NCBI RefSeq assembly: GCF_021462225.1
Contig: NC_061803.1
Span: forward strand, 37,222,174-37,286,173
Length of the DNA stretch: 64,000 nt
Source: Girardinichthys multiradiatus
Taxonomy: Eukaryota; Chordata; Actinopteri; Cyprinodontiformes; Goodeidae
Direction: 5' to 3'
A program made the translations under genes and the position numbers. Below are positions 24,801-37,600 of this stretch, piece after piece (within the stretch, counting starts at the first letter, position 1; each line of letters begins with the position of its first letter). The notes beneath the pieces were generated by a model. It did no database searches. It was not told the origin of the DNA and saw only the letters and a program-made list of their open reading frames with translations.

Positions 24801-27800
24801 ACCATGCTTTGTGGCATGGTGTGGAAACAATCATCTCATCTTGAACGTGACTAAAACAAAGGAGATGATTGTAGATTTTAAGAGAAACAGGAATAAGTCA
24901 AAAACTGTTTTTATCATGGGAGAAAAAGTGGAGGTGGTGGAGGAGTATAAATACCTCGGTGTTCACCTGGACAACAGACTAGAGTGGAGATGCAACTGTG
25001 AACCCGTCTACAAGAAGGGACAGAGCAGACTATACTTCTTGAGGAAGCTTAGGTCATTTGGTGTTTGCAGCAAGATGCTGCATATCTTCTATAAGTCTGT
25101 TGTGGAAAGTGTGATCTCTTCTACCATCATCTGGTGGGGAAGCAGCATCAGAACCAGGGACCTAAAAAAGCTCAACAAGCTGATAAAGAAGGCTGGCTCT
25201 GTTCTGGGGACTCCTCTGGAACCTCTGGAGATCATTGTGTAAAGACTGATTCTTCATAAAATGAACATTATGGAGAACCCTGAGCATCCTCTTCATCAGA
25301 CTGTCCTACAACAACAGAGTGTCTTCAGTCAGAGGCTTCTTCAGATCTGCTGTAAGACGGACGCTACAGGAGATCCTTCCTGCCCACAGCCATCAGCATC
25401 TACAACGACTCTTTGAAGAAACCTTCATAATATGAGCTATAACAACATTTAATTTCCCTTTAGGATGAATAAAGTATTTTTGAATTGAATTGATGGGGAT
25501 AATAAATAACTTATAAAATAAACAGCATTACTTTTTCCAGTTATGAGTAATCATATGAATTACTTTTTTCAGTGTTACAGAGGCGTTACCGTGAATTATA
25601 TGGGGCGTGTTATAAACTATCATCCTTGGTTGCTAACAGCCACAGAAGCTAAGCTTTTTTTCTTTGGTGAAGGGAGGAGCAAGGGGGGGGGGGGACAATT
25701 GCAAAAGTGATGAAGACTGGCTAAGGTAGAATAAGCTTTCATTGTAAGCCAATCAGAGGCAGTATTCATTTTACACACAAACCAGAAACGCACACAGCAG
25801 CCCTACTCAGGCAAGCTAGCAGATGTAAGCTGCAACAATGGCGGGTCTGGAGGGAAAGATTGAGTTTTCAAAGTGAAGGTACAGAGAGTATTTTATTCTC
25901 CTTGAGTTAAAAGACAAGAAAGTACATATGAAAGTTTAAAGTTCTGTGTAAATTGGCTACTTGTCTGTGTAATTCCACTTTATACAACTGGCTTGTGAAA
26001 TCTTAGAAATAAAATCTAAATTCGTAGACATATTTAAACTTAAAAAAGTAAAGCAATATTTGCTTTCCCTGTTAACTAGTTACGTTTATAGTGGAGTAAA
26101 TCGGTTACTTTTTGGTAGAAGTAACTAGTAACTATAACTAATTACTTTTTTAAAGAAGCATGCCCAACACTACTCTTTCCCCACAGACGGCTATAAACAG
26201 ACTTTAATGATTTACAATCTGTTACAGTTAAAGTTGACAGAAAATACTGACTATAGACTATTTTAAATGAAAATATTAAATAAAATCAACAAACTCTCCC
26301 TCCACTAAACTCAATTAGTGGCACCATCTTAGTCAAAATCAGACACAATACTGCCTAGTAATGTTAATGTTTCTTTTAATGCCCGCAGTTTACAGGCAGC
26401 TTAGGCTGAGAACACAGAGCATTTATTTCCTCCAGCGCTAAACAACTAAATCTGTTCAACTTCAACTTCTCTGCCTCAAACAAAGGTGACCTATTGAGTG
26501 ACCCTCAGAGATAATATTCAGATGTTCCTACCACAAACTCCAGCTGCTCTGCATGCAGACTGTTCACCGTTATTTCCTCTGACAAACATTACTTCTGTAA
26601 TTTGTAATGTAGACTCAAACTAGACACACAGACCTATGGAATATGAATGAATGAATGAACATTATTCACTGCAGATGTCGGAATAATTCAATAATATAAG
26701 GTATTCCTAAATAAATGTTATTGCAATAATATCTTAGTTGTGTGATTCTCTAACGTCTTTACTCCTTGCTCTATATTAATAAATGATATAGAGTTAGTTA
26801 TGAAGTTGGGATTATTATTATAGTTGTGTTTTAGTCCGAGTGTTCCTGTTCCCCAGCCTGTACCTGCTCATCCTCGCCTCCCTCAGTGTCATGGCTGAAG
26901 CTGACGTTTGATCCAGAGCGGTGTTTGGTTCGATAATGTGTGGGTTGACAAGGCCATCGCAGTCTGACCGCTTCAGATGAGCCAGCCACATCAACTGACG
27001 TCTCACTGGGCTCGGCTGTTTCCCCCAGCTGGGTGGTGGGCTCCTCTGGTGGACACAGTAGAGTCTCCGCTTCCTGAGACTGTGCAGCACAAAATAGATA
27101 TTACACTGAGACAAGTAGAAATAAAAAAAGACCAGAACATGGTAGGAGTTTTTAGTTAAAAATTAAAATGATGTAGAGGCAGAACACAGAAACAAACACA
27201 CCCTATCCCTCTCATCTTCAGTCTCCATCCGGCTGTAGGAATTTACAGACAGGTCATCTTGGAGGTCATCCTGGCTGTTGTGAGGTGGTTCCACTCTCCC
27301 ACTGAAGAACAGTACTGTCTCTGGACTTGGGTTCGGCCACGAGAGGATCCCCTGCTTGTCCACACAGCACAGCACCTGCATACAAAAAGGTACAAACAGT
27401 ATTAATCAAAGTCATAAAGATATATACCTGTGGTAACATCTCTATAAGAAGTTCCCCTTTCCTGCATTTTGAAGTTATTCTGACATTTGGACCAACTTTT
27501 CTGTTATTCTCAATATGAATTCAATTTGTTTCCGGATTACACTGCATCTATATTTAAAAAATAAAAAGTCACTTGTGCATGTAACCACCCTAAAGTATTT
27601 CAATGAGATCAACATCTGGGTTTTTCACTACAGGACATTTCATGTCTTAATTTAGGGGTTCTTGCATGTTCAGCCTGCTTCAGGTCATTTTACAACTTTA
27701 ACTAGGCCCGGGGCTTCAGGTTTCTTAATTGTCAACCAGTCCTTGGCGGGTTTACTGGTATGTTTTGGGCCATTGTCATGTTGCAGGGTCCAGAACGCCC

Positions 27801-30800
27801 TCTGACTCACGGAAGAGAACTGACTCCCATTCTGGCTGCTTCACACTTGGCTCTGAACTGCTACAGTGCACTCTGAAGGTCATGCCTTGAAGATGCCAGA
27901 ACCACATCATTCCCAAAAGGAATGACGAGACCCTAAATTGTTTTCTTTTTTGCCAGGAATGTGGAGACAGATCTTTCTTTTGTTCTATTGAGATTGGACA
28001 GAGCTTTTTACAGATCCACAAAACACATGTAAACTTATAACCAAACTCCAAAAACCTCAGCAGTTCCGCATTGGTATCTACTGGTCCAGTTTAACATGTC
28101 TATTTTATTCAAATTAAGTTAATTAAAATATTTTATTCAATAGAAAACATCCCCACAAAAATACCACTGGTGTAAACTACAATCTGAAACATAACAAGAG
28201 TCAGATTAAACACACGTGAAGTTCAACTAATTATTCCTCAGGAGGAAGATTTTAGCTTTCCAAAACGTACAGACTAATAATAGATATCAGACACTGCAGG
28301 GTCTTAATAATCATCACTGGTAAGTAGACAGACACATTGTTAAGCTCTTAACTTGTTCTGCTGAACAAAAACGTTTTGTTCAAATTAATCCATATTTTTT
28401 CAATCTGGGCTAATTTTCTGTGTAATCATTGAAGTAATTACATCATAACGCATGGAATACTTAGAATTTGATTATAAAAACAAAATAGAATGTAAAAATG
28501 AATGTAAACAGTGTCTAACTCACAGTGACAGAGCCCAGAGTGTGCAGAAGGCTGGATGTATAGCACAGAGTCTCAGATTCTCCCTTCAAGACGCCAACCA
28601 TGTGTCTCCATACACAGCGCATCATCTCCTGTATTTGTGACACATGAGAAAGTTAACAAGACGCTTTCTAAACCAAGAACCTCCAAATAAGAGTGCAGGA
28701 GTTTACTACTGAGGAGAAAAATTAAGACCCTTCCCAGTTGTAAATCACAGAAAATGCATGGATCAGCATCTCAGTACAGGTTGAGGATGAAGTCAAATAT
28801 CCATACAGATATTCAGATTCTGATTGGATGAAATCAACGAAAGCTTTTCAACAGGAAAAGAATTAAGAGAAAGGAACCATTCAGCTGACTAAACTGTATA
28901 TGGGTGGTTAGGTTACACAACATGGTAATCAAATGTATGGATTAAACTGGCCAGTTTATGTTATCCATGGTTCATTCCCTAAAAACTACATTTAAGTCTG
29001 TTGCGATTTCACTGGATAAAATGGACACTTGCATCAAACCGACCTATATATTCTGTTTATGTAACTTATGTTACTCTACAGAGCAGAGCATTAATATGTG
29101 CAGATATACAAGCTTTGCTTTTAGAGGGCTATTCTGTATGGCTGCAGAAAACTCCTGAACCAAATGCTCAAAACACTGCTAGGTTTCTGGATAATTTGTC
29201 AAGTACAAACATAAGGAAGCAATTCATGAAACGAACCAGGGCCCAATGCAATGCACAGATTTTATTTTATAAGAACCAACTATAGATTGGACTGGAACCT
29301 TCATTCTGCACGGATGCTGACAGTGATGGACAAGCAGACTGACCATGGGTCCAGTCTGACCAGCAAGCCCCATCCCCACTGCACATGAAACATGGTCCAG
29401 TGTATGTTATAAGAACAAGGTGTGCTGTGGCAAACTCAGACCCTGATTCAATTCTACAATATGTCACAAGGTCCTCTGCCCTGCAGAGTGTTTAATAGAT
29501 TTGTTGGTCATCTGCTGTGTTGGAATGTCTCATTATTAAGGCGATAACAGCAGACAAAACCTTCTACTGTATATAAATAAACTGAATTGAACAGAACACA
29601 TACGCAAAGAAAGTACTGGATCTTAGGAATTTGCACAGATAAAGGTTTCGTCTTAGAGAAAAGGCGATGCTAATGAAAATATGAAAAAACATCCTGACAG
29701 GCTCAGATGATCCTAACCCAGCCTGGCTAAAAATAGCTAAAAATGTTAAGAACCAACTAATGTTTTCCAATATAGATAGAACAACATATCTGGGGTTTAT
29801 CTGTTTTTAAATGGAATAATTGCATTGCATTTCCTTAATAGAATTACTAGTAATGTTATTTTAAATATGTGCCTTGTCATTAGATTAGGAACTTCCGCTT
29901 TTCATTTTCCACACATATTGACATCCCATGGAAGAAAATGTATCCATCCTCTTTGACACAAGAGGATTGGTATGTTTTTCCTCATCACACCTAAAAACAG
30001 AAATAAATGGTGGTTCTTTAAAACTGAAAAAATATTTCCTGTAACAGATGTTTATCAAACATTGTGTTGTCCTTTTTCAAACAGTCATGTAACATTAGCG
30101 GCTCTTTGGATTGTAAAGGTTGCAGACACCTGGTCTACAGAGTCCTGCCAATGACGTTATTTTCTGATTAAGGTGTTTTAATAAAAAATAAAACACTCCT
30201 GCCTTAGAGGACCACCAGTACACAGTCTGATTTCCAGTCATGAAGTGCATGCAGACAAGTAGACATGAGAGGACTAAAACACAACAGGATAGTCTCATTG
30301 CTACATTTGACATGTTCTCTGGATTTATGTGGAGCAATGAAGAACAGTGATATTTTTATATGGACTGACACCTTGGTGACAAAGCATGGCAACAGCAGAT
30401 GACAGTGTTTTGAGCAGAAGCTGAGAAACATGGTAGAAACAGAAGCATGTATGAAATTAGGAAAGAGTATCTTTCAAACATTCACCTCCAGAGGTGCTTG
30501 GTGAAGATGGCCTGACTAATGATCAGACATAACGTGACCCAAACAGAGTCATTATTAAGAAAATCGCTTGCTGTGCAAATTAAACACAAAAGGAACCCAT
30601 GTGATTTAAACGGAAAGAATGAATGTGATATAGAGGGTGCCCTGGATCATAAACTGTTCAATATTTCCATAAGAAATAATAATAATGATTTTACTAAAAG
30701 AAACTTATGGTAAAGGATTACAGGAACTGTGGGGCTGGGGTCCACAAGGGGAAGCTGCAGGACACTGAGCAAATGAAAGACAGCAAGGTTCAGGTGGAGC

Positions 30801-33800
30801 TGGGATTTAAGCAGGTGGTTTGTGTGCAAGACAGCGAAGGGTTATACCTGCGAGGAAACTGCTTCGGTGTAGCTGCTTAGAGTGTCCTCAGAGAACTTAG
30901 CAAGCTAGGGCAGAAGAAGAAGCTAGTTAAAACCCAGAGGGAGGCTGGCAGCACATCTCCTCTGTGTGTGTGTTTAAGGACAGGAAAACACCTGATACCA
31001 CCTGATGAGAGGATAGATCCGCCAACATTAGCAGTGGCCAGAGTTTTTTCCTCTTTATCTGTAAACAGGTCAACGGCTGCAGGTAGAAGCTCACGTCTGC
31101 TTCTTTAAAACCACTAATAATCACCTAAAAGATTGTTTTAAGTGAAACTTTAGATTTATGATGTTGGATGTATTTCTGTAAAACAATCTGTTGTCATTGA
31201 AAGGTTCATTGCATATATAGTTTTTACTGTATGTTGTTTCCCAGCCATTAGAGCCAGTATGGTTGATCAGATAGGAGAGGCTTCAGCTTCAGCCCAGGGT
31301 TTTGTTAATACTGTCCTCTTATTTTTAATCTGTTTCCACACCATATATATATATACTTGTTCCTATTCCGTTAGGAACGGACCTTTGCTGCTAATTGAGA
31401 CACAAGAAAAGAAACTTCTTTCCTGTTATTACATATATTAAACCTACAGGCACAAACAGTGTGCCGTTAAATCAGACTAAACCTTTTCCTGTTTTAGTTC
31501 AGCTAGGATGATGAAAATTGTTTCAATATGCTAAATGACTGATCAATGACAGTTAATTAGTTTTATTACTTTGTTCAAATTCAGAAGTTTCCATCAATTT
31601 CTTGAGTATTTGGTGGAACTGTCTTTAAACTGTATGAATTGGGTCAACATTTTGGGTTTCCACCCACAAACTTCTCACAGTAGTTTGCAGGAGGTTTGGT
31701 CCATTCCTCGTGACAGAACCAGTGTAACTTGGTCAGGTTTATAGGTTGCCTTGCTTACACACACCTTATGTCCACTAAAGTTCCCTAGGACTGAGATCAG
31801 GACTTTGTGATGGACACTCCAGAACATTGACTTTGTTGTCCTTCAGCCACTTTGTAGCTGATCTGATGTTATGCTGAGGCGAAGTTATCCTCCATATTCA
31901 ACCATGGTCATTATGGTCAAACATTCCAGTTTGAGGTCCATCAGACCACATGACATGTCTCCAAACATTAAGCTCTTTGTCCATGAGTGCATTAACAAAC
32001 TGTAATCTGGCTTCTTTCTCTCTGAGTGGCCTTTCAATCCATGTTGGTACAGGTCTTGTTTCACTCTGGATAATAACATTAACTGAGCAGCTTCAGCAGC
32101 ATCTTCACAAGTTCTTTAGCTTTTTCTCTAGTGTTGATTCACACATTTCAGACCTAAACCCATTAATCTTTGGGTCACAGAACCCATCTCCTTCCTGAAC
32201 ATCATGATGGCTGGACATTCCCATGCTGTTTATACCTGCATATAACTGTTTGAGCAGATGAACGTGGAACCTTCAAGCATCTGGACATTGGACGCAGGGA
32301 TGAACCAGACATGTGGAGGTCCACAGTTCTCCTCCTAATATCTGGGCTGATTTCTCTGGATATTTCCATGATGTCACAACAGGAAGTAGAGTGTTTGCAG
32401 TTCTGCCTTAAGACCCATACACAGTATGGCCCTCCATTTAACAGAGATTTTTGAATAAACTAGTCAGGAGCTTACAAAGAAGAGGCATAGTAATCTTAGT
32501 GTATCCAACGTCTGAATTTGAAGAAAGCAATCAAAAGTCAATAATATAAGGAAAAACTATCTCTCTCTCATTCTGGTTTTTAGCAAACAGAAATAACCAA
32601 CAGGTAATCTTCACTGACCTAAGCCAGGAAAGGTTCAGTCTGGTTTCATGTCAGACTGCGAGAAAAACATTTTGTGTCCCTTTACACATTGTATGTAAAT
32701 TTCTGGTTTGTTCTGTTCACAAACCTTTAAGACAAATCCAGCCTTCAATGTCCAAGTGTCACCAGTGAGCTGGTGGTTCTAACACTCGGTCCAAGTGGCA
32801 AGGACACGTGTAGCCCCTTTATCTTTGATCGAAACACCCTGACCGTAGCGTTTCTTAATGAGCTTATTGATTTGATTGCTCTGCTGTGCTGGACCGTACT
32901 ACAGCTGCTATAACAGAACAATGAACCCAGTGGTTAGTTAGCTTGATACCAAATACAGCAGCATCTAAGAGCCATGAAGATCAGCTACTATTCATCTGTT
33001 AGGAAGGGGAGGGGCTGATTAATTCATTCAAACATATTAACAGATTGACAATTTGTTTCTGAGTTTAGATCTTCTCAACAACTCCACACTTAGCAAATAT
33101 CATCACATTTCATTTGAGAAATTACATACTGTATCCAAATTTAACAAACCATAAACCTAAACCTGAGCCACAAAAAGCTCAAACTGGCTGCTATTCTGAT
33201 TAAACAGGTTTCCCCAACAACTCAGACAGAGGGATGGGAACACAACTGCCTGCAGTCTAAACTCAGTGTGAAGAAACCATGGCTTTAGTACAACATACCT
33301 ATGATACATCACTGAGCTGTGAGATTCACCCAAATTATAAAAGACACACATACCACTGTCAGTTCCCTGCTTGGTGCAACTAATATGACCTTTTCACTTG
33401 CAGACTCAGGCATTGCTTTATTTCAATCTATGAGGGTCTTTGGACCAGCTGCTTTCATGTCTTCGGACCTACATTCATTACAAAAAGTTCTAGTAGTTCC
33501 AGAGTAAGGTTCCAGGATGTTCTCTTGCTGTCTGTACCAAAGGGTCATAAAGAGTCTGGAAAATATGATAATTTAAATATGCTGAACCTTAAGCCTGGAA
33601 GTCTTTGTAGAAAAATTTGTTTTACTTTAACGTTTTTTAGGGACTTCTAATGACTTGGAGGCAGAAACATGGCTGTAGATGTTTTGCCTAATTAAATTAG
33701 TTGAAAACACTAATGATTTAAGTTTGTATGTGGTCTGTTGCTGTAATTTGTTGTGTCTTAACTGGTGATGCTGGTATTTAATCTTAATCATAGGCAACAT

Positions 33801-34600
33801 GAGGCTGATAGAATTTAATATGCACAAGTTCACCCTCGGATGTTACTATGATAAATATTACAAAAAGATATAAGAAAGCTGCAGGAGTTCTGCAGGACAG
33901 ACACACTTCAATAACATGTAGTCTGAAAACGGTTAATTTAGCCTGGGTGTCTCAAAATGTAAAACGAACCTTATAATAAAAACAGGTAGGAAACAAAATT
34001 CAGCAGAAACTGAAAGATAGTGACCCATATTCAACCCTGTCATTTTTACTATCCAAATGAATGCTCAGACCATCTGTATTATTCACACCCTTGACAGATT
34101 TATATCCAGAATTATTTAGTTCAACCTAGAAGTTTGTTTCCATATCAAAAATAAGACATCAGCACCTCTCAAAATATAATGAACCAATATGAAAGAAGAA
34201 TTAGTTTTTAAATAAATAATTCATTGTTTTTATTAACAGTTATTAACAGTTTTATTAACAGTTTATTAAAAAGGGAAGGTTCATTTAAACCCTTCTCAAT
34301 AGTTGGAACAGTGGAAAATGTTTTCTAACATTACAGCAATCAAAGCCTTCCTATAACAGCTGAGCAGCTTTTTCCATGTTTCTTCTGCTGTTCTGATTAT
34401 TTATCTATGGTGTTGAGCTCTAGGTTTTTGAGGTTGAAAGACCTCCTTCCCATGACCCTAATCTTGCTTGACCACTCTGGCTGGGCCACTCCAAAATGAT
34501 AATATTACTTCCAGGTAACATTAAGTGATTATTATAAACCTAAATCTGCCAGGACTATGAATCATTTTCAGGCTAATTGTAAAAGTACTGAATATTGCTC

Positions 34601-34634
<34 letters not shown>

Positions 34635-37600
34635 TGTGTGTGTGTGTCCTACCAAGCCAGCTGGTGATGCATGACTGAACTCAGAAAGGATCCTGGCCTC
34701 TCCAAAGGCATTAACCAGCACCCACATGACAGGGAAGAGCAGGGGCAGAATGGGCAAGACAGCCATAAGCTGCAAAGACATTTTCAAACTTAGATTTCAG
34801 TCCACTCATCCCTTCATTATTGTATAAACTCTATTTTCAACAATTTATGAACATTCCTAGTTAGTTTCCAGGAAACAGTGGGTCCGTTATTCCCCCCTGC
34901 ATTTCCACTGCATATTTACAAGGTAGAAACAGATTACCAGGGTAGGAATTTTACCCAGGAAAAAGTTCCTGGTAAGGAGATAGGACCTTTTTATTCATCT
35001 GGAACTGTTGGATGGAGTTCAGTGGGGGGAGAGTTAGTTGTTCAATATTACCATTTAAATAGTGTACAGAAGATATTTTTTGTCAACTTTAACTGTAAAA
35101 GATTCTAAATCATCTATTTCTGTTTACAGCCATGTCTGGGGAAAGAGGAGAGAAAAATCCTACCATTGGAGAAATATTTTAGGGCTTTAAATGGTTTATG
35201 CTCTGCGGCAAAATTAACCACAATCCTCTGTGAATCATTTCAGATTACAAAGAAATGCTGGTGCTGCTGTCTCATCATGTCTCATCTCTCCTCTCAGATA
35301 TCTGTTAATGTTAGAAACAGCAATCACTCCCCTTCTTTCACTTCATGATTAGGGCTCTGAAACATAGAAATCTGCCATCTGTAAAATCTATTTTTGTTAA
35401 ACCTTTCCATGGACTTGGCAGCAACTGTATATACAGGTCCTTCTCAAAATATTAGCATATTGTGATAAAATTCATTAATTTCCATAATGTAATGATGAAA
35501 ATTTAATATTCATATATTTTAGATTCATTGAACACTAACTGAAATATTTCAGGTCTTTTATTGTCTTAATACGGATGATTTTGGCATACAGCTCATGAAA
35601 ACCCAAAATTCCTATCTCACAAAATTAGCATATTTCATCCGACCAATAAAAGAAAAGTGTTTTTAATACAAAAAACGTCAACCTTCAAATAATCATGTAC
35701 AGTTATGCACTCAATACTTGGTCGGGAATCCTTTTGCAGAAATGACTGCTTCAATGCGGCGTGGCATGGAGGCAATCAGCCTGTGGCACTGCTGAGGTCT
35801 TATGGAGGCCCAGGATGCTTCGATAGCGGCCTTTAGCTCATCCAGAGTGTTGGGTCTTGAGTCTCTCAACGTTCTCTTCACAATATCCCACAGATTCTCT
35901 ATGGGGTTCAGGTCAGGAGAGTTGGCAGGCCAATTGAGCACAGTGATACCATGGTCAGTAAACCATTTACCAGTGGTTTTGGCACTGTGAGCAGGTGCCA
36001 GGTCATGCTGAAAAATGAAATCTTCATCTCCATAAAGCTTTTCAGCAGATGGAAGCATGAAGTGCTCCAAAATCTCCTGATAGCTAGCTGCATTGACCCT
36101 GCCCTTGATAAAACACAGTGGACCAACACTAGCAGCTGACACGGCACCCCAGACCATCACTGACTGTGGGTACTTGACACTGGACTTCTGGCATTTTGGC
36201 ATTTCCTTCTCCCCAGTCTTCCTCCAGACTCTGGCACCTTGATTTCCGAATGTACATGCAGAATTTGCTTTCATCCGAAAAAAGTACTTTGGACCACTGA
36301 GCAACAGTCCAGTGCTGCTTCTCTGTAGCCCAGGTCAGGCGCTTCTGCCGCTGTTTCTGGTTCAAAAGTGGCTTGACCTGGGGAATGCGGCACCTGTAGC
36401 CCATTTCCTGCACACGCCTGTGCACGGTGGCTCTGGATGTTTCTACTCTAGACTCAGTCCACTACTTCCGCAGGGTCCCCTAAGGTCTGGAATCGGCCCT
36501 TCTCCACAATCTTCCTCAGGGTCCGGTCACCTCTTCTCGTTGTGCAGCGTTTTCTGCCACACTTTTTCCTTCCTACAGACTTCCCACTGAGGTGCCTTGA
36601 TACAGCACTCTGGGAACAGCGTATTCGTTCAGAAATGTCTTTCTGTGTCTTACCCTCTTGCTTGAGGGTGTCAATAGTGGCCTTCTGGACAGCAGTCAGG
36701 TCGGCAGTCTTACCCATGATTGGGGTTTTGAGTGATGAACCAGGCTGGGAGTTTTAAAGGCCTCAGGAATCTTTTGCAGGTGTTTAGAGTTAACTCGTTG
36801 ATTCAGATGATTAGGTTCATAGCTCGTTTAGAGACCCTTTTAATGATATGCTAATTTTGTGAGATAGGAATTATGGGTTTTCATGAGCTGTATGCCAAAA
36901 TCATCCGTATTAAGACAATAAAAGACCTGAAATATTTCAGTTAGTGTGCAATGAATCTAAAATATATGAATGTTAAATTTTCATCATGACATTATGGAAA
37001 ATAATGAACTTTATCACAATATGCTAATATTTTGAGAAGGACCTGTAAGTTGAGAGTCGCTGTGACAGATTCATCGGTAACAGTTTTACTGCTTTTATGT
37101 TCATGACAGGAACCCCCACACTCTCAAAGAAAAACCCTGGTCCACTCTGCTGCAGTGGGAGGAGCTGCCAATCTGCGTCTGACTCTGTTGAACAATGAAA
37201 ACACTCAGCCAGGGCAAATAAAACCTCCGGGTCTCTAAAACATGAAACATCAGGGCTAGACTTGAGACTTGGTGATGGCTGTACATCTGGTGTTTGGCAT
37301 CGTCTTACCTGGAGTTGAAGGAAGTTGTACCTGACAGGAGTGAGGCTGGGGGCCTCCCAGAAAAAGCGAATAGTGTTCACAAGCAGGAACGCCACCTACA
37401 AGACAAATAAGTAAATGACTGGACTTCCAATCTGTTCCTCTACATATAGTGAATATGTACAAGGGTTGGACAATGAAACTGAAACACCTGGTTTTAGACC
37501 ACAATAATTTATTAGTATGGTGTAGGGCCTCCTTTTGCGGCTAATACAACGTCAATTCGTCTTGGGAATGACATATACAAGTCCTGCACAGTGGTCAGAG

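Larger units (their letters stand above)
30905..34652. other. tmem94 intron
   Basis: 3.7 kb. Contains a decayed Tc1-like remnant (31590-32330), the second copy of an old repeat (34085-34520) and a TG microsatellite against the exon. Between 32331 and 34084 nothing was recognised. Confidence 0.5.
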
